This document shows, piece after piece, positions 27,738 through 35,255 of a DNA stretch of 35,255 nt (the stretch's first letter is position 1; each line of letters begins with the position of its first letter). The translations under genes were made by a program, and so were the position numbers. Source of the stretch: Burkholderiaceae bacterium (lineage in GTDB: Bacteria > Pseudomonadota > Gammaproteobacteria > Burkholderiales > Burkholderiaceae); assembly GCA_947447945.1 (NCBI GenBank), contig CANFLR010000017.1, forward strand, positions 1-35,255. Reading direction: 5' to 3'. The notes below the pieces were generated by a model. That model had not been told where the DNA came from, searched no databases, and saw only the letters and a list, made by a program, of their open reading frames with translations.

Positions 27738-30700
27738 TTAGATGGTCGATGGCTGAACTAATGAGCGGCCTCTAAACCAGCCATAAATCACTGGCAGGAC
27801 CAAGAGTGTCAAAATGGTGGTGGTGACCATCCCACCCACAATCACCAGTGCCAGCGGACGTTGCGCCTCTGAACCAATCGAATGCGAGAGCGCAGCTGGT
27901 AATAATCCGAGGCCTGACAACATCGCCGTCATCAATACAGGTCGCACTCTCAAAGAGGCACCTTCCACCATGACATCTTTCATGGCGCCATGTTCAGTAG
28001 CAGCCGTCTTATTAATGAAAGAAATGAGGATCACCCCATCCTGAATAGCAATACCAAAAAGAGACAAGAAGCCAAAGAAGGCGGAAATACTCAAAGTCTC
28101 ACCCGCTAAGTGCAGTGCAATCACACCACCAATAGCGGCAAATGGCACGTTAATCATCACAATGAAAGCATCGCGGAAATTACCAAAAGCACTTACCAGT
28201 AATAAGAAAATGCCCATCAATGCCAATGGTACGATCAACATCAATTTTTTCTGAGCTTGTTTCATTTGATTGAACTGACCATCCCAACTAATGGAATAGT
28301 TTGGTGGCAAGGTAATGTTCTTTTCAACCAAGAACTGAGCATCCTCCACAGCGCTACCCAAGTCACGATTGCGCACGCTAAATTTGATCGCGATATAACG
28401 CTTACCAGCCTCACGATAAATAAAGAACGGTCCATCAGAGAGTTGCACAGTAGCAACCATTGAGAGGGGAATACTAGCGCCTCCAGGAGCATCTACCAAT
28501 AAATGGGAAATGTCTGAGACATCATTACGACTTCCTTCATTTAAGCGGATAGCAATCCCGAAGGTTTTTTCATCTTCTAGCAAATTGGTTACGGCCGCAC
28601 CACCGATAGCATTTGCAACAACAGTCTGAATGTCATTCACATTGATGCCATAGCGTGCTGCACGATCGCGATCAATCTGAATATTCAAAGTGGGTTGACC
28701 CAGCTCTTTTAGAATGCCTTCGTCAGCCACGCCATGAACTTTTTTCAACTGATCAATCACTTCGTGTGCCTTTTGATCTAAAACATCGAGATCGGGGCCA
28801 TAAATTTTGACGGAGTTCTCACCCTTCACACCAGACAGCGCCTCATTAACGTTATCTTGGATGTACTGAGAAAAGCTGTAGGTAATTCCAGGAATCTTAT
28901 TGAGTTCGGTCTCAAGGTGGGCGATTAAATCCTTTTTACTGGAGCCGGTAGGCATTTTATCTGGACTCTTTAAATAGAGGCCATACTCTTGGTTAAATAC
29001 CCCAGTGGAATCGGTACCGTCATCAGGGCGTCCAATCTGTCCAGCTACTTTATCGATTTCAGGTTGACGCATAAAGGTTTCGCGCAACTGATTGGCCACC
29101 TTCACGGAATAATCTAAATCCACTGTATTGGGCAGCGTGATGCGCAACCAAATATTATTTTCTTCTAGGGTTGGTAAGAAAGCGGTACCTAAACGGGTTA
29201 CGCTTAATAAAGTCAGACCCAAGACAAATACCGCTACTGAGACAACAGTCAACGGGCGATCCATCCAACTTCTTAATAGGGGCTTATAGCCATTCAGAAG
29301 TTTGGTAATAAACCCAGGCGGTTTATGACTTAAGTTCTCACCAAAGACCAAAGAAATCATGGCCGGTAAGAAAGTTAAACTCAATACCATTGCAGCAATT
29401 AAAGCAAAGCCCATGGTGAAAGCCATCGGCTTAAAGATGATTCCCTCGACGCCGCCCATAAAGAACAATGGTGAATAAGCAACGATGATGATGCCGGTAG
29501 AGTAAATCATGGCGCGCTGAACTTCGCTTGTTGCCAAAATAATGCTTTGGTTTAACCGTTTGCCACCCTCTTCTAGATGGCGCATGACGTTCTCGGTCAA
29601 GATCACTGCCGAATCCACAATCACACCAAAGTCAATCGCACCCAATGAAATTAAGTTGGCGGGAACACTCCAAATATGCATCTGGATAAATGAAACGCAC
29701 AAGGCCAATGGAATCACAGCAGCAACTACTGCAGCAGCACGTAAGTTACCCAAGAAGAAAAAGAGTACCGCCAAGACTAGCGAAATACCAAAGAACAGAG
29801 TGTGCTTTACGGTACCAATCGTAATATCAAGCAGGACCTGACGATCATAAAAAGGCTTGACCTCAATCCCAGGTGGCAAGACTTGCTTGTTAATATTCTC
29901 AACAGTATCTCTCACGCGTGCCAATACTTCGGTAGCGTTTTCGCCGCGACGCAAGTACACAATACCCTCGACAGAGTCAGGATTGTCGTTAAATTGGAAC
30001 ATACCCAAACGCGGTGCATTACCAATTACTACCTTGGCAACGTCACCAATCCGAATTGGCACGCCATTGTTGATGGTAATTACCACTTTTTTAATGTCGT
30101 CAATATTTTTTAATAAGCCCACGCCGCGCACCACGAACTGCTGCTCCCCACTAGGCAAAAGGCCGCCACCTGTATTGCTATTGGCATTGGTCAATGCAGC
30201 GATGAGCTGGTTTACGGACACACCTTTAGCTTGAAGGCTTTCAGGACTGACGATGACCTGGTATTGGCGAACCTTACCGCCAAATGATGAAACATCCGCA
30301 ACGCCTGGCGTCTGCTTTAATTCTTTATAAATTTCGTAGTTTTGTAAGGTCTTTAATCTTCCAGAAGAGGCATAGTCAGAACGCACTTCATAGCGCATGA
30401 TCTCACCGGTCGCATCTGAATCTGGACTAATACTGGATGTCACCCCAGGTGGGAAGCTAACATTAGATAAATTGGCAATAAAAGTCTGACGGGCCTTAAA
30501 GGCATCAGTCGTGTCATTAAATTTGAGCGTAACTACGGATAAACCAAATAAAGATACGGATCGAAATGCCTGCAAACCAGGAATACCAGCCAACGCATTT
30601 TCAACAGGAATGGTGACCTGTTGCTCCACTTCTGTCGTACTTCTTCCTGGCCATTGCGAAATCGCCTGAATGGTTAAAGGCGCTACACCAGGATAAGGCT

Positions 30701-30815
30701 GAATCGGAAGCTTGCTCAGGCTGAACATCCCCAAGCCAAGCAATACTATCGAGGCAAAAATGACCAAGACACGCTTTTCGACTACCCCACGAATAAAGGT
30801 GGTAAAAAAACTCAC
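27738..30815 (-). CDS. czcA: Heavy-metal efflux RND inner-membrane pump (CzcA/CusA type)
   Basis: 1025 aa, normal for HME-RND pumps. The start is GTG at 30815 behind a strong AGGAGG. Twelve membrane segments and two large periplasmic loops are visible. In TM4 the metal-pump signature [18 protein letters not shown] carries Asp395, Asp401 and Glu408, the divalent (Zn/Co/Cd, CzcA-like) pattern and not the monovalent CusA pattern. The Met triad of CusA is not evident. It exchanges protons for metal ions and works with CzcB and CzcC to move ions across the envelope. Substrate is inference from the motif. The operon lacks a linked czcR/czcS regulator within the window. Confidence 0.93.
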   Translation of the reverse strand: MSFFTTFIRGVVEKRVLVIFASIVLLGLGMFSLSKLPIQPYPGVAPLTIQAISQWPGRSTTEVEQQVTIPVENALAGIPGLQAFRSVSLFGLSVVTLKFNDTTDAFKARQTFIANLSNVSFPPGVTSSISPDSDATGEIMRYEVRSDYASSGRLKTLQNYEIYKELKQTPGVADVSSFGGKVRQYQVIVSPESLQAKGVSVNQLIAALTNANSNTGGGLLPSGEQQFVVRGVGLLKNIDDIKKVVITINNGVPIRIGDVAKVVIGNAPRLGMFQFNDNPDSVEGIVYLRRGENATEVLARVRDTVENINKQVLPPGIEVKPFYDRQVLLDITIGTVKHTLFFGISLVLAVLFFFLGNLRAAAVVAAVIPLALCVSFIQMHIWSVPANLISLGAIDFGVIVDSAVILTENVMRHLEEGGKRLNQSIILATSEVQRAMIYSTGIIIVAYSPLFFMGGVEGIIFKPMAFTMGFALIAAMVLSLTFLPAMISLVFGENLSHKPPGFITKLLNGYKPLLRSWMDRPLTVVSVAVFVLGLTLLSVTRLGTAFLPTLEENNIWLRITLPNTVDLDYSVKVANQLRETFMRQPEIDKVAGQIGRPDDGTDSTGVFNQEYGLYLKSPDKMPTGSSKKDLIAHLETELNKIPGITYSFSQYIQDNVNEALSGVKGENSVKIYGPDLDVLDQKAHEVIDQLKKVHGVADEGILKELGQPTLNIQIDRDRAARYGINVNDIQTVVANAIGGAAVTNLLEDEKTFGIAIRLNEGSRNDVSDISHLLVDAPGGASIPLSMVATVQLSDGPFFIYREAGKRYIAIKFSVRNRDLGSAVEDAQFLVEKNITLPPNYSISWDGQFNQMKQAQKKLMLIVPLALMGIFLLLVSAFGNFRDAFIVMINVPFAAIGGVIALHLAGETLSISAFFGFLSLFGIAIQDGVILISFINKTAATEHGAMKDVMVEGASLRVRPVLMTAMLSGLGLLPAALSHSIGSEAQRPLALVIVGGMVTTTILTLLVLPVIYGWFRGRSLVQPSTI

Positions 30816-32087
30816 TTAGTCCTCCTGTTTTGCAAAGCGATCATTTAACAAAACAGATCCCGCTGTTAACACTTGAGCACCGGGGGCAAGCCCCTCCGTC
30901 ACTGCAAAAGACTTGCCATCTAAATCGTAACCTTGCACCGGCAAACGACGGAATGTTTCCTCATCTATCTTAATAATGACAAATCGGGTTTCACGAACCC
31001 GCACGATGGCAGACTGCGGCAACACGATCGCCTCCGCAGTGCCTGTGGTTAGCTTTGCTGACACATACATATCAGGACGAAGTAGTCCATCGGTATTTTC
31101 AACATCACACCGAATTAACAAAGCACGAGTTTGCGGGTCGATTGAGGGCGCAATGTAATTTGCATAAGCGACAAATTCTTTATCTGGGTAAGCCTCAGTA
31201 CGCAGGACCAATTTTTGACCTGGGCTAATTAAACGCAAGTCTTGCTCAAACACATTACCTAAGAACCAGAGGGCCTTTGGGTCTGCTAGGGTCGCAATCA
31301 CATCACCGGAATTCACAATCGCGCCAGGCTCTACGCTTCTCTTAACTACCACGCCTTTGAGCGGAGAACGCATGATCAGGTTACTCTGAGTTTTACCAGT
31401 AGCCTCAAGGCTCTTGATATCACTATCGCCTGCACCCAGATTTCTGATTCGGTTTGCTGCCGCCTCTTGTGTAATCTTGGCATCAGCCAATAACTCACTC
31501 ATCGTCGAATTGCGATCAAGCACTTTTACTGTCTTTGAAGAAAGTAAATACTCTTGCTGCGCAGATAAAAACTCTGGGCTATAAAGCTCAACAATGGGTG
31601 AGCCAATCTCTACCTTTGCGCCATCAAAGGCATCAATCCGTTCAATCCTTCCTGGTGCGCGAGCAGATAGTACTTTGGATTTTTCTGCGTTAAAAGCCAG
31701 GCGCCCTGGCACTCTAATATCCACCGGAACCTGAACCTTCTCAGCCGCTTGGAAAATATAAATTTCAGGGTTGAGTTTGACGCCTGGTAGCTTTAATTCC
31801 AAAATACCAGTCTTTTCAATCCGAAGTGCTTTAGTTGAACTCTCAATCTTTACTGCCCGATTGACATTCATTATTTGACCAAGAACCACTCCCAAAGAAA
31901 AAATAGTGAAAGCAACGGCTGCCAAGCGAACCCGGCTGCGATTTTCAGGGCTGAGGTTCCAATAAATGCCTGCCAAGCTTGAAAAGAATAATTGAGTGCG
32001 ATGTCCAATGACATGAGAGGCCTTATCGAAATGGGGTTTAATCTTTTCGATTGCTCGCTTCAAGTGGGAAAGAATTTTGTCTTTCAA
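30816..32087 (-). CDS. czcB: RND periplasmic adaptor (CzcB-like membrane fusion protein)
   Basis: 423 aa from a TTG at 32087 with AAGGAG six bases before it (the AAGGAG overlaps the czcC stop). A basic cytosolic tail and one membrane helix (about 54-74) anchor it. The barrel-sandwich halves are VLSARAPGRIERIDAFDGAKVEIGS and IMRSPLKGVVVKRSVEPGAIV, with a helical hairpin between (about 170-235) and a C-terminal membrane-proximal region (LLRPDMYVSAKLTTG, VLPQSAIVRVRETRFV). It bridges the pump to the outer-membrane channel. The His-rich N-terminal metal-binding segment of some CzcB proteins is absent. Its stop codon directly abuts the GTG of czcA. Confidence 0.92.
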   Translation of the reverse strand: MKDKILSHLKRAIEKIKPHFDKASHVIGHRTQLFFSSLAGIYWNLSPENRSRVRLAAVAFTIFSLGVVLGQIMNVNRAVKIESSTKALRIEKTGILELKLPGVKLNPEIYIFQAAEKVQVPVDIRVPGRLAFNAEKSKVLSARAPGRIERIDAFDGAKVEIGSPIVELYSPEFLSAQQEYLLSSKTVKVLDRNSTMSELLADAKITQEAAANRIRNLGAGDSDIKSLEATGKTQSNLIMRSPLKGVVVKRSVEPGAIVNSGDVIATLADPKALWFLGNVFEQDLRLISPGQKLVLRTEAYPDKEFVAYANYIAPSIDPQTRALLIRCDVENTDGLLRPDMYVSAKLTTGTAEAIVLPQSAIVRVRETRFVIIKIDEETFRRLPVQGYDLDGKSFAVTEGLAPGAQVLTAGSVLLNDRFAKQED

Positions 32088-32096
32088 AACTGCTCC

Positions 32097-33590
32097 TTAA
32101 AAAGGTTCTTTACCAGCCGCAACTAACAATACGGCTTGCGCTTGCAATAAATTGGCTTCGGCTAATGCCAATTGAATCTCCAAACTACGCAATTGTGTCT
32201 GGGCAGTCAACAAATCATTAAATCCTTGACCGTTATTGGAGTACTGTGTCAAGCCAACACGATAAGCAGCATCGGCCTGGGGAACTTGACGCTCTCTTAA
32301 AAACTGGGCCTGATTCTTTGCTTGATCATATGTCGCATAGGCAGAATTCACTGCCAAGGCAATTTGCTGCCGATTAGAAATATCGCCCGCCTCTGCTGCC
32401 GCTGCATTACGCTGTGCTTGTTCCACCCCGTATTTTTCTTTGGTAAAGAAATACAAAGGAATGATGAGATCTAATTCGAATTGGTAATAGAGCGCACCAT
32501 TGTTAGCAGAAAATGGTCCACGCGGCGTATAAGAAGATCCGATCACCTGAAAATCAGGCAGGTATGCTTTCTTGGCAAGATCTACGCCTTTACGGGCCGC
32601 GTCTAATTGCAAGGCAGAGCCTTTTAAGGCTGGATGGCTGCTCTCGGCATAATCTTCCAGCTCGACTAGGGTTGGAACAGCAGATAAACCGTTACGCGGA
32701 TTGCCGCGTAAAACCAACTTCTCACGAGAGTGACGCCCTACTAGAGTATTGATGTTGTTAAGACTCACCTGCAACTGCCGCTCCAAATTAAATTGATCGG
32801 CCTGTGCTGAGCTTTGAGCTACTTGCGCATTGAGGAACTCGACATAGGCAGCACTGTTGTTCGCATAGCGGGCTTTGGCAACGTTCTTAATCATCTCTAT
32901 CCGTAGCACTGACTCTTTGAGCACCTTCAATTGCTTTTGCGATGCCAGCGTGTTGTAGTACAAAGTGGAAAGCTGGGCGCCCAACTGAAGGTAGATTGAT
33001 TCACTCTGTGCCAACAATGCTTCTGCATTGGTATCGGCAATATTGGCAGCCAAGCTTTTCTTGCCCGGAAACTGAAATGGCTGGGCAACCGAAATCGCAT
33101 TGTTATTGCTAGTAGCTGGATTGCTACCAGCAGTTCCCAAAGCAAAGGGGGAATTAACCGGCATACCAGACCACACCAAACCCACTTGTGGATTGGCTGG
33201 TGCGGCAATTTGAGGTACGGTTGCCTTGGCAGATAAATAGGCTTCACGCAAAGCGACCAATTGAGGGTTATTTAGCTTGAGCTCTGCCCACAGTTGGCGC
33301 AGATCCATCTCGCTTGGGCCTGCTGGCGCGCCTTTGGGGTTGATCTTGGGGGTATTGGCAACAGAACTGGGGGTAAATAATTCTGCCGCTTTGGAGCCAT
33401 TCGTTTGCGCTGTCAGTACTGGAGGTGTCGTCAGTTCAACGGCTGCGTCATTGGTGCGCACAGTAACGCCAGTTGAGCTGGGGGATGTTTGGGCTAGTCC
33501 AGAAGCAAGAAAAAAGGTGGTGATACAGATGCCGCAAGCGATCTGCTTGAGTGGGTTTACTACAACAATTTGTAATTGGCCGTGAATCAA
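32097..33590 (-). CDS. czcC: Outer-membrane efflux channel (CzcC/TolC family)
   Basis: 497 aa from a TTG at 33590 with AAAGG about 10 bases upstream; no in-frame ATG occurs near. The signal peptide (about residues 13-34, ending GLA-Q) directs it to the outer membrane. A Ser/Thr/Pro-rich stretch follows, then the paired long helical repeats of the outer-membrane efflux family, with LRQLWAELKLNNPQLVALREAYL at the start of repeat 1 and LEDYAESSHPALKGSALQLDAA at repeat 2. The C-terminal helix is rich in Leu/Gln/Ala (LTAQTQLRSLEIQLALAEANL). It forms the exit duct of the CzcCBA pump. A clean TATAAT lies 75 bases upstream. Confidence 0.9.
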   Translation of the reverse strand: MIHGQLQIVVVNPLKQIACGICITTFFLASGLAQTSPSSTGVTVRTNDAAVELTTPPVLTAQTNGSKAAELFTPSSVANTPKINPKGAPAGPSEMDLRQLWAELKLNNPQLVALREAYLSAKATVPQIAAPANPQVGLVWSGMPVNSPFALGTAGSNPATSNNNAISVAQPFQFPGKKSLAANIADTNAEALLAQSESIYLQLGAQLSTLYYNTLASQKQLKVLKESVLRIEMIKNVAKARYANNSAAYVEFLNAQVAQSSAQADQFNLERQLQVSLNNINTLVGRHSREKLVLRGNPRNGLSAVPTLVELEDYAESSHPALKGSALQLDAARKGVDLAKKAYLPDFQVIGSSYTPRGPFSANNGALYYQFELDLIIPLYFFTKEKYGVEQAQRNAAAAEAGDISNRQQIALAVNSAYATYDQAKNQAQFLRERQVPQADAAYRVGLTQYSNNGQGFNDLLTAQTQLRSLEIQLALAEANLLQAQAVLLVAAGKEPF

Positions 33591-33665
33591 ATGCGGCTGC
33601 CTTTAAATATCAATATTGCTACTGTTTTAATGGCCCCAAATAAGGCTTACTAAGGGGTTTTACGG

Positions 33666-33671
33666 ATTATA
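33666..33671 (-). promoter_or_regulatory. Candidate -10 element for the czcCBA operon
   Basis: A perfect TATAAT on the minus strand in the 166-base gap between the porin and czcC. No good -35 lies at 16-18 bases, which would fit a promoter activated by a regulator or an alternative contact. The expected start is near 33659, giving a leader of about 70 bases. The rest of the gap is AT-rich with short TAA repeats (33731-33740); no convincing terminator after the porin is seen. Confidence 0.45.
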
Positions 33672-33756
33672 GGGGATAAAACTAAAAAAGCGACTATTTG
33701 GGAATCCTTATGTTATTGATTCTAAAGATAATAATAATATTGGTGCTGAAATCTCC

Positions 33757-35160
33757 TTAAAACTCTGCATGCACTCGAAATGAGTAAATCTGCACTGGAC
33801 CACGGGCTGAGTTGTAGGCTGGATTACTAACGTGTTGATAGTTAATACCAAATAGGACGTTTTTAATCACTGTGGCGTTGTAATACATCTCGGCAATGCG
33901 TTCTGGACGATACGAAATGGTCTGATTTGCACTCGCATAATCACCAATGAAGTAAGACACCCCACCTGCCTGAAGGTAGTTACGGCGATAGCTTGACAGT
34001 CCGTTTTGCATCATAGAAATGCCAATACTGTCGTGTGGGCGCTGCCAACTTGTTCCATTAAGTCCCAAACCTACCGAGACAGAATTATCAGCTTCAGTAA
34101 ACGACATCGTTTCGGTATGTCCATCAGAAGTGAACGCACGGCCATAAATGCCTAAATCTTTGGTTAAAGCCTGTTCGGCATGCAAACCAATACCTGTTTT
34201 AATTTGGTTGCTATTACGAACATTGTTAATGGCTTGTGTACCTTGAGCATTATTGGCAATGACATAGTTCGTGGCATCCTGAAAACGGGCCAAGATCATC
34301 TTGTTACGATAAGCCAATACGCTCACCTTACCTGGCAGATCGGCGATATTGTGTTGACGCTCAACTTCTATTTGATCGCCGTAAGCATTAAAGATTTGCC
34401 AATTGAGGTCTTTGCCGTTCGGGGATTTAGGGGCGAGCATTCTTGATGCGCGCATCACCCAGTTATCGAGATACCACTCCCCTGCTAAACCCCAGCTATA
34501 ACCACGGGCATCAGCAGCGTAGTCATAAGCCAGATAGGTCATGTTGCCCCAGTTCATGAACTGAACGCGAGGATCTTTGGCATAGCGACTATCGTCAAAA
34601 ATATCCAGGGTAGAAAACTGTCCGCCGGTTAACACAACCCGATTACTGCTAACCGCTTGGGTAATTTGATTGGCCTCGTTTTCAAGAACGACCTTCTCGC
34701 CCTCTTGATTGATGGTCTGACGTACAAATGCTCTAGCAGAATAAAATTTCGCCTGCGCCCCACCGGCTTTAGTAGCTTCACCATTAGTAAAGCCACCCAT
34801 ACCAGTCAGACCAGAAAACGCGACGCCCGATACCACTTCGGGATTGAAATACACATCCGTATTGGGAGCAATGCGCGCACCAAAGAACAAAGTGCCCGAC
34901 CAGGTGTAGCTCATCGATTTATTAGCCGATAAGCTGTTCATCCCCGAATAGGAGGATGTGAAATTGTTATAGCGCTGATTAATATAGGTCGTTTGACCGT
35001 GGACATTCACTGGTAAACCAAAAAGGCTTCCTTCTGTTGGCAATCCTTCAATTGGATCGGCAAAACTGGCTATTTGGTCAGCGCCAGACCCTGCCCTCTG
35101 TGCAAAAGCAGAAGCTGTCATAAAACACAAAAGCAGAATGGGGAGGTACTTGCGGGTCAT
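33757..35160 (-). CDS. Carbohydrate-type outer-membrane porin (OprB family)
   Basis: 467 aa. Signal peptide MTRKYLPILLLCFMTASAFA with cleavage before Gln21. The mature chain has the alternating short strands of a 16-stranded barrel and ends in an aromatic residue (YSFRVHAEF), the BAM recognition signal. Blocks typical of OprB-like porins are FGLPVNVHGQTTYINQRY, FNPEVVSGVAFSGLTGMGGFTNGEATKAGG and WYLDNWVMRASRMLAP. It likely admits sugars or other small neutral/anionic solutes, but the substrate is unknown. It is the gene before czcCBA on the same strand; the 166-base gap leaves co-transcription open. Confidence 0.85.
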   Translation of the reverse strand: MTRKYLPILLLCFMTASAFAQRAGSGADQIASFADPIEGLPTEGSLFGLPVNVHGQTTYINQRYNNFTSSYSGMNSLSANKSMSYTWSGTLFFGARIAPNTDVYFNPEVVSGVAFSGLTGMGGFTNGEATKAGGAQAKFYSARAFVRQTINQEGEKVVLENEANQITQAVSSNRVVLTGGQFSTLDIFDDSRYAKDPRVQFMNWGNMTYLAYDYAADARGYSWGLAGEWYLDNWVMRASRMLAPKSPNGKDLNWQIFNAYGDQIEVERQHNIADLPGKVSVLAYRNKMILARFQDATNYVIANNAQGTQAINNVRNSNQIKTGIGLHAEQALTKDLGIYGRAFTSDGHTETMSFTEADNSVSVGLGLNGTSWQRPHDSIGISMMQNGLSSYRRNYLQAGGVSYFIGDYASANQTISYRPERIAEMYYNATVIKNVLFGINYQHVSNPAYNSARGPVQIYSFRVHAEF

Positions 35161-35255
35161 TCACGATTTCAATTAGTGGCAACAAGGCCTGGGTATATAC
35201 AGCTCATTTAGTCATTCGTCGGTACTGCGGCACGGGCGGAGATTGAAGCTCAACA

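Noticed and set aside
33620..33665. CCCC/GGGG-bounded stem upstream of czcC as a terminator for the porin gene
   Set aside because: Only the 4-bp ends pair, with a 16-base interior that does not form a stem.
35204..35254. Open minus-strand frame from the window edge ending QYRRMTK, a possible 3' end of a further gene
   Set aside because: Only 16 codons are visible, so a gene tail cannot be told from a chance open frame.

Overview
The window looks like a contiguous stretch of core chromosome from a betaproteobacterium with moderate GC, most like Burkholderiaceae and probably Polynucleobacter or a close relative. This rests on protein character and on gene order: ndk-rlmN-ispG-hisS-yfgM-bamB-der-hfq-hflX-hflK-hflC-hisZ-purA is a classic betaproteobacterial run, and hisZ next to purA is typical of the group. 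No search could be run, so the genus is an inference. I see no rRNA, tRNA, CRISPR array, insertion sequence or prophage.

Layout. (1) 1-5727 is an accessory-like patch. It holds the 5' part of a Bug/TctC-type solute-binding protein gene on the minus strand, a divergent exported alpha/beta hydrolase, a minus-strand set of MFS transporter, dienelactone hydrolase-like protein and unknown 165-aa protein, a small membrane protein with a K+-channel-like pore segment, and an unrecognised protein with a papain-like Cys/His/Asp pattern. (2) 5738-21965 is a tightly packed minus-strand block, read from ndk to glcB: nucleotide metabolism (ndk, purA), RNA modification and decay (rlmN, hfq), isoprenoid synthesis (ispG), histidine-related genes (hisS, hisZ), outer-membrane assembly and secretion (bamB, yfgM), ribosome GTPases (der, hflX), membrane protease control (hflK, hflC) and the glyoxylate-bypass enzyme malate synthase G (glcB). 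Many junctions overlap by 1-11 bases. (3) 21966-22227 is a divergent control region between ndk and a BI-1/YccA membrane protein on the plus strand, which ends in a clear intrinsic terminator. (4) 23015-35160 is a second long minus-strand block: an OprB-type porin, a CzcCBA-like heavy-metal RND efflux system, then surE-pcm-nlpD, a 3'-5' exonuclease, rlmD and a 26-codon membrane micro-ORF.

Working together: the efflux operon forms a tripartite pump (outer-membrane channel, periplasmic adaptor, inner-membrane RND with the DFG...D...E metal-pump signature) and is joined almost without a gap to the stress and repair genes surE-pcm-nlpD. The gene order lacks rpoS at its usual place after nlpD, and lacks pilW/rodZ between rlmN and ispG, which suggests a streamlined genome.

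I found no convincing new multi-gene system. The best leads are the papain-like protein, the channel with a degenerate selectivity filter, the 26-aa membrane peptide, two strong hairpins embedded in the 3' ends of coding regions, and the ndk leader hairpin.
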